Shown: positions 10,944 to 13,215 of the stretch, piece by piece
Layout of the letters: every line of letters begins with the position of its first letter
Position numbering within the stretch: the first letter of the stretch is position 1
Assembly: GCA_936924235.1 (NCBI GenBank)
Contig: CAKZHN010000040.1
Span: 1 to 13,215, forward strand
Direction of reading: 5' to 3'
Source of the DNA: an uncultured Rhodoplanes sp.
GTDB lineage: Bacteria > Pseudomonadota > Alphaproteobacteria > Rhizobiales > Xanthobacteraceae
Length of the DNA: 13,215 nucleotides
The notes under the pieces: generated by a model
The model's input: only the letters and a program-made list of their open reading frames with translations
Told to the model about the DNA's origin: nothing
The model's database searches: none
Made by a program: the position numbers and the translations under genes

Positions 10944-12332
10944 TTACTGGAGATAGATGGACTCCCGCGCGGTCCGGGGCGGAATCCGGAAGCGGCGCTT
11001 CTGCGGATCCGCTTCGATCCAGCGGCCGAGGTCGGTGAACATCGTGTTCCAGACGAAGCCGGACGGTTCGACGACGACAATGCGTGCACCGGCCTGCTCG
11101 GCGGCGAGCATCGCCGCGTTCACGTCTTCTTCCCAGCGGCACAGCGACAGTTCGATCTGGCTGAAGCAGGCCGGGTCGCTGCGGAACGCCTTCGCGATGC
11201 TGCGCGTGGCCGCCGCCGAGGCTGCGGCCCCGCTGGCCTGCACGTCGCGCAGCAGCACCACGGCCGCCTCGCGGCCCGCCGAGTTGGAGCGAATGAGGAG
11301 ATGGGCCTCCGGCGCGCCGGTGCGTGCCGCCCGCCGCGCGGTGCGCAGCATGCTCGGGAAATCGCGGAGCGGGTTGAGCTCCTGGGCGCACTTCGGCAGG
11401 CTGTGCTGGATCACCGACATGTCGAACGCGTTACCGTCGTGCATCGGATCGTGATAGCTGCGCGGCAGCCACAAGGTGCGCAGCGGCATCTGCGACGACA
11501 CGAGGCTCCAGGCCTGGTCGAGCAGGTAGCCGCTGCCGACGCTGGGGCAGGCTTCGGTCAGTTGCTCCCACGTCCGCAGCAGCGTCCTGGCTTCCGGCGT
11601 GGTGCCGACATACAGGGTGCGTGGCGAGATCTCCCAGCCGCGCCAGCGGTGGATCGCAACGTCGCATTCCACCCGCTGCAGCAGCGCCGGCGTACGGACG
11701 AAAATCGAGTCGTGCTCGACGAACAGAACCGGCCGCCCCGCGGTGGCGAGAGTCTCGGCGATGAAGCGGACCCGCTGGCGGCTGCTCACGCCTTCGGGCA
11801 GTTCGCCGCCAAGCGGTTGCACGATGTGGTCGACGCCGAGCAGCTTCAGCGAGTCGGTGAGACGCCTCGCTGAAGCTGCGGCCTCCGTCGAGCTTCTGTC
11901 GAAGCAGGACACGACGAGCGGTGCGCTGCCGTCGCGGACCGGCGCCCAGTCGCAGCCGCCGCGGCCGCCCCACCAAAGCACGTGAGGCCGTTCGGCGCCG
12001 GAGGCCGCGATGGTGCCGTAGCTGACAAGCTTGGACTTCAGCGCATCGAACAGCGGATTCTCGCCGAACGGAATCACGACCACGCTGTCGGGCTGCAGCG
12101 TACCGCAGAACCGCTCGATCTGTGGTCCGGTGGGTGGCGTCGCGACGACGACGAGCCGTTGACCGGCTTCGCGCAGTCCGGACGCGGTCCAGATCGCGGG
12201 CGAGCCGAGGATCCCGGACAACCATTCGACGTGGCCGAACTGCCGCGCGCTCAGCTGGAACGTCTGCAGCGCGGACAGCGCGTCGGCCGCGTCGTCCGAG
12301 CTTTCCGCCGCTTCAGCTTGCCTGGTGTCCAT
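10944..12332 (-). CDS. GT-A-like glycosyltransferase (462 aa)
   Basis: Probably transfers a sugar from a nucleotide donor. The central part has the GT-A layout: PVLFVEHDSIFVRTPALL (about residues 202-220), where E-H-D stands in the place of the usual metal-binding DxD; then GSGYLLDQAW (about 267-276) with the acceptor-side D-Q; then WLPRSYHDP and SVIQHSLPK, resembling the late His of GT8-type enzymes. The N-terminal 110 residues and a C-terminal domain (about 340-462) are unassigned. The start is uncertain: ATG 12332 (with GGA about ten bases upstream), ATG 12347 or a TTG at 12377. The formyltransferase follows in the same direction. Acceptor unknown; a surface glycan or protein glycosylation is possible. 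Assigned by motif only. Confidence 0.7.
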   Translation of the reverse strand: MDTRQAEAAESSDDAADALSALQTFQLSARQFGHVEWLSGILGSPAIWTASGLREAGQRLVVVATPPTGPQIERFCGTLQPDSVVVIPFGENPLFDALKSKLVSYGTIAASGAERPHVLWWGGRGGCDWAPVRDGSAPLVVSCFDRSSTEAAASARRLTDSLKLLGVDHIVQPLGGELPEGVSSRQRVRFIAETLATAGRPVLFVEHDSIFVRTPALLQRVECDVAIHRWRGWEISPRTLYVGTTPEARTLLRTWEQLTEACPSVGSGYLLDQAWSLVSSQMPLRTLWLPRSYHDPMHDGNAFDMSVIQHSLPKCAQELNPLRDFPSMLRTARRAARTGAPEAHLLIRSNSAGREAAVVLLRDVQASGAAASAAATRSIAKAFRSDPACFSQIELSLCRWEEDVNAAMLAAEQAGARIVVVEPSGFVWNTMFTDLGRWIEADPQKRRFRIPPRTARESIYLQ

Positions 12333-12882
12333 CGCGCGCCATTCCATGTGCTGCGATGGTACGGACGACGCGCGCAAATCAGGCGTGGTCGACTCTGGGT
12401 GGCGAACGACGCGGCCAGAAACGTTGTGAAACTCTTTTGGTCGAAAATTGCAGTTTATTAACTTCCGGAAATCCAGCGCGCGGGTCTAGCCTTTCAGCAA
12501 TGATTCGTTCGTGCGTATCGGGCAGTGCTGGGGCGACGGCCTGAGCCAGTCGTGTAGCGACTTCGGCCACGTGGTTTTTGTTTTCTTCCGGACCCGAGTG
12601 TCGTCGCCGTTCCCGCGTCCCGTCTGCAATCGCCCGATGTTCGCCGATGCTGCTGCAACACAGCCGGTCTCGGATTCCAATGCCTGGATCGCCCGCCTGC
12701 TGGCCGGCGACGCGGGTATGTCATCTTGCCAATTCCGGTAGGCAAATTTTGCCGGTCGCCCGGCAAAATTTACCAACTAAGCCTCTGAAAATTAATGGAA
12801 AAATGCCGCCTGAAATCTCCAGCCATGCCGTTCAAGGGGGTGACGAGGGGTGCGAAGCCGCACGCGAGGCTAGGAGTGGATC
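12333..12882. other. 550-base divergent intergenic region
   Basis: Separates the - strand glycosyltransferase from the + strand sigma factor, so it must hold promoters for both. Several short frames exist on both strands but none has a ribosome-binding site plus plausible composition. The notable element is the inverted repeat at 12744-12771 (separate entry). GTGCG/CGCAC (12850-12863, AAGC loop) lies just before the sigma gene's ribosome-binding site. Confidence 0.5.
12744..12771. promoter_or_regulatory. 12-bp perfect palindrome, candidate operator
   Basis: AAATTTTGCCGG (12744-12755) and CCGGCAAAATTT (12760-12771) are exact inverted copies with a TCGC spacer. The left half-site region GGCAAATTTTGCC is itself palindromic and the right half nearly so (GGCAAAATTTACC), so this may be two adjacent binding sites. 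It is 112 bases before the sigma-factor start. The sequence is loosely like the Caulobacter flagellar ftr element (CC-CGGC-AAA-GC), a weak lead only. Confidence 0.45.
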
Positions 12883-13215
12883 ATGACGTACGCTCTGGAC
12901 GTCTGGGCGCCGGTCAAGATTGAAGACATCGCGTCTTCGATCGATGCCCGCGCTGTCCGAACGACCGAGAAGCCGGCCGCGAGTTCCGGACGGCCGCAGC
13001 CGACAGCGGCCGTGCACGACGAAGATCAAGCGCTGCTCGACCGGCTGGCGCAAAGCGACGAAGCGGCATTCCGCGAGCTGGTGCAGCGGCACATCGATCG
13101 CGCCTTCGGGCTCGCGGTGCGGATCCTGGGCGGCAAGGCCGACGCCGAAGACGTCGTGCAGGACACGTTTCTCAAGGTCTGGACTCATCGCGGCGAGTGG
13201 CAGCACGGCCGCGCC
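12883..13215 (+). CDS. Sigma-70 family (ECF-like) RNA polymerase sigma factor, 3'-truncated
   Basis: The first 111 codons are visible and the frame is open to the window end. Residues about 48-110 are sigma region 2: ALLDRLAQSDEAAFRELVQRH, AFGLAVRILGGKADAEDVVQDTFLKVW, with the D-A-E-D-V-V-Q-D-x-F core-binding helix that is highly conserved. The preceding 45 residues (MTYALDVWAPVKIEDIASS ... PQPTAAVHDEDQ) are a polar extension longer than in most ECF factors. AGGAG precedes the ATG at normal spacing. An anti-sigma gene may lie beyond the window. It would direct transcription of a stress or surface regulon; its target promoters cannot be read here. Confidence 0.92.
   Translation, partial: MTYALDVWAPVKIEDIASSIDARAVRTTEKPAASSGRPQPTAAVHDEDQALLDRLAQSDEAAFRELVQRHIDRAFGLAVRILGGKADAEDVVQDTFLKVWTHRGEWQHGRA

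Noticed and set aside
10860..11873. 337-codon + strand frame opposite the glycosyltransferase
   Set aside because: Arg/Ala/Gly-rich translation with no motif, in a GC-rich region where several frames stay open; the - strand frame has coherent GT-A motifs.
11431..12225. 264-codon - strand frame overlapping the glycosyltransferase
   Set aside because: Arg-rich shadow of the real frame on the same strand.
12744..12771. Reading the palindrome as a terminator
   Set aside because: T-runs precede and A-runs follow the GC core, the reverse of an intrinsic terminator on either strand.
12486..12886. Short frames on both strands before the sigma factor
   Set aside because: Mutually overlapping, low-order translations, no ribosome-binding sites.

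Overview
The window looks like part of an alphaproteobacterial chromosome, most likely Hyphomicrobiales and probably the Bradyrhizobium/Rhodopseudomonas group. This rests on four small heat-shock protein genes, two ROSE-type RNA thermometers (a class best known from rhizobia), many very small GC-moderate genes, and a clearly GC-richer right end. No rRNA, tRNA, CRISPR array, transposase or integrase was found.

Left block (1-1846): the 3' end of an Hsp20 gene, an HtrA/Do-type periplasmic serine protease and a 64-residue helical protein, all on the + strand. Together they form a protein quality-control module. Positions 1899-4365 hold a run of very small + strand genes: a secreted 47-residue peptide, a DUF6894-like protein, two MCxKC helical microproteins and three CxxC...CxxC putative zinc ribbons. 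Most are unrecognised.

Centre (4677-7655): a three-gene Hsp20 operon on the - strand (class A sHsp, then two shorter sHsps) diverges from a + strand operon of four small unknown genes. The AT-rich region between them holds two RpoH-like promoters, and each 5' leader ends in a hairpin that pairs the Shine-Dalgarno sequence with a strand carrying one bulged G, as in ROSE thermometers. The unknown + strand operon is therefore predicted to be heat-induced with the Hsp20 operon. This is the most interesting part of the window.

Next (7689-10018): a stand-alone CinA C-terminal domain protein, a 550-base region with no convincing gene but several inverted repeats, a PadR-like regulator, and a nucleoside-deaminase-like protein with an unexplained C-terminal extension of about 115 residues.

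Right block (10192-13215): a visibly GC-richer region with a - strand pair, a GT-A-like glycosyltransferase and a formyltransferase-fold protein, followed by the 5' part of a + strand sigma-70 family (ECF-like) factor running off the window. A 12-bp perfect inverted repeat precedes the sigma gene. The composition change near 10020-10190 suggests the left part is an accessory stress island next to more typical chromosome.
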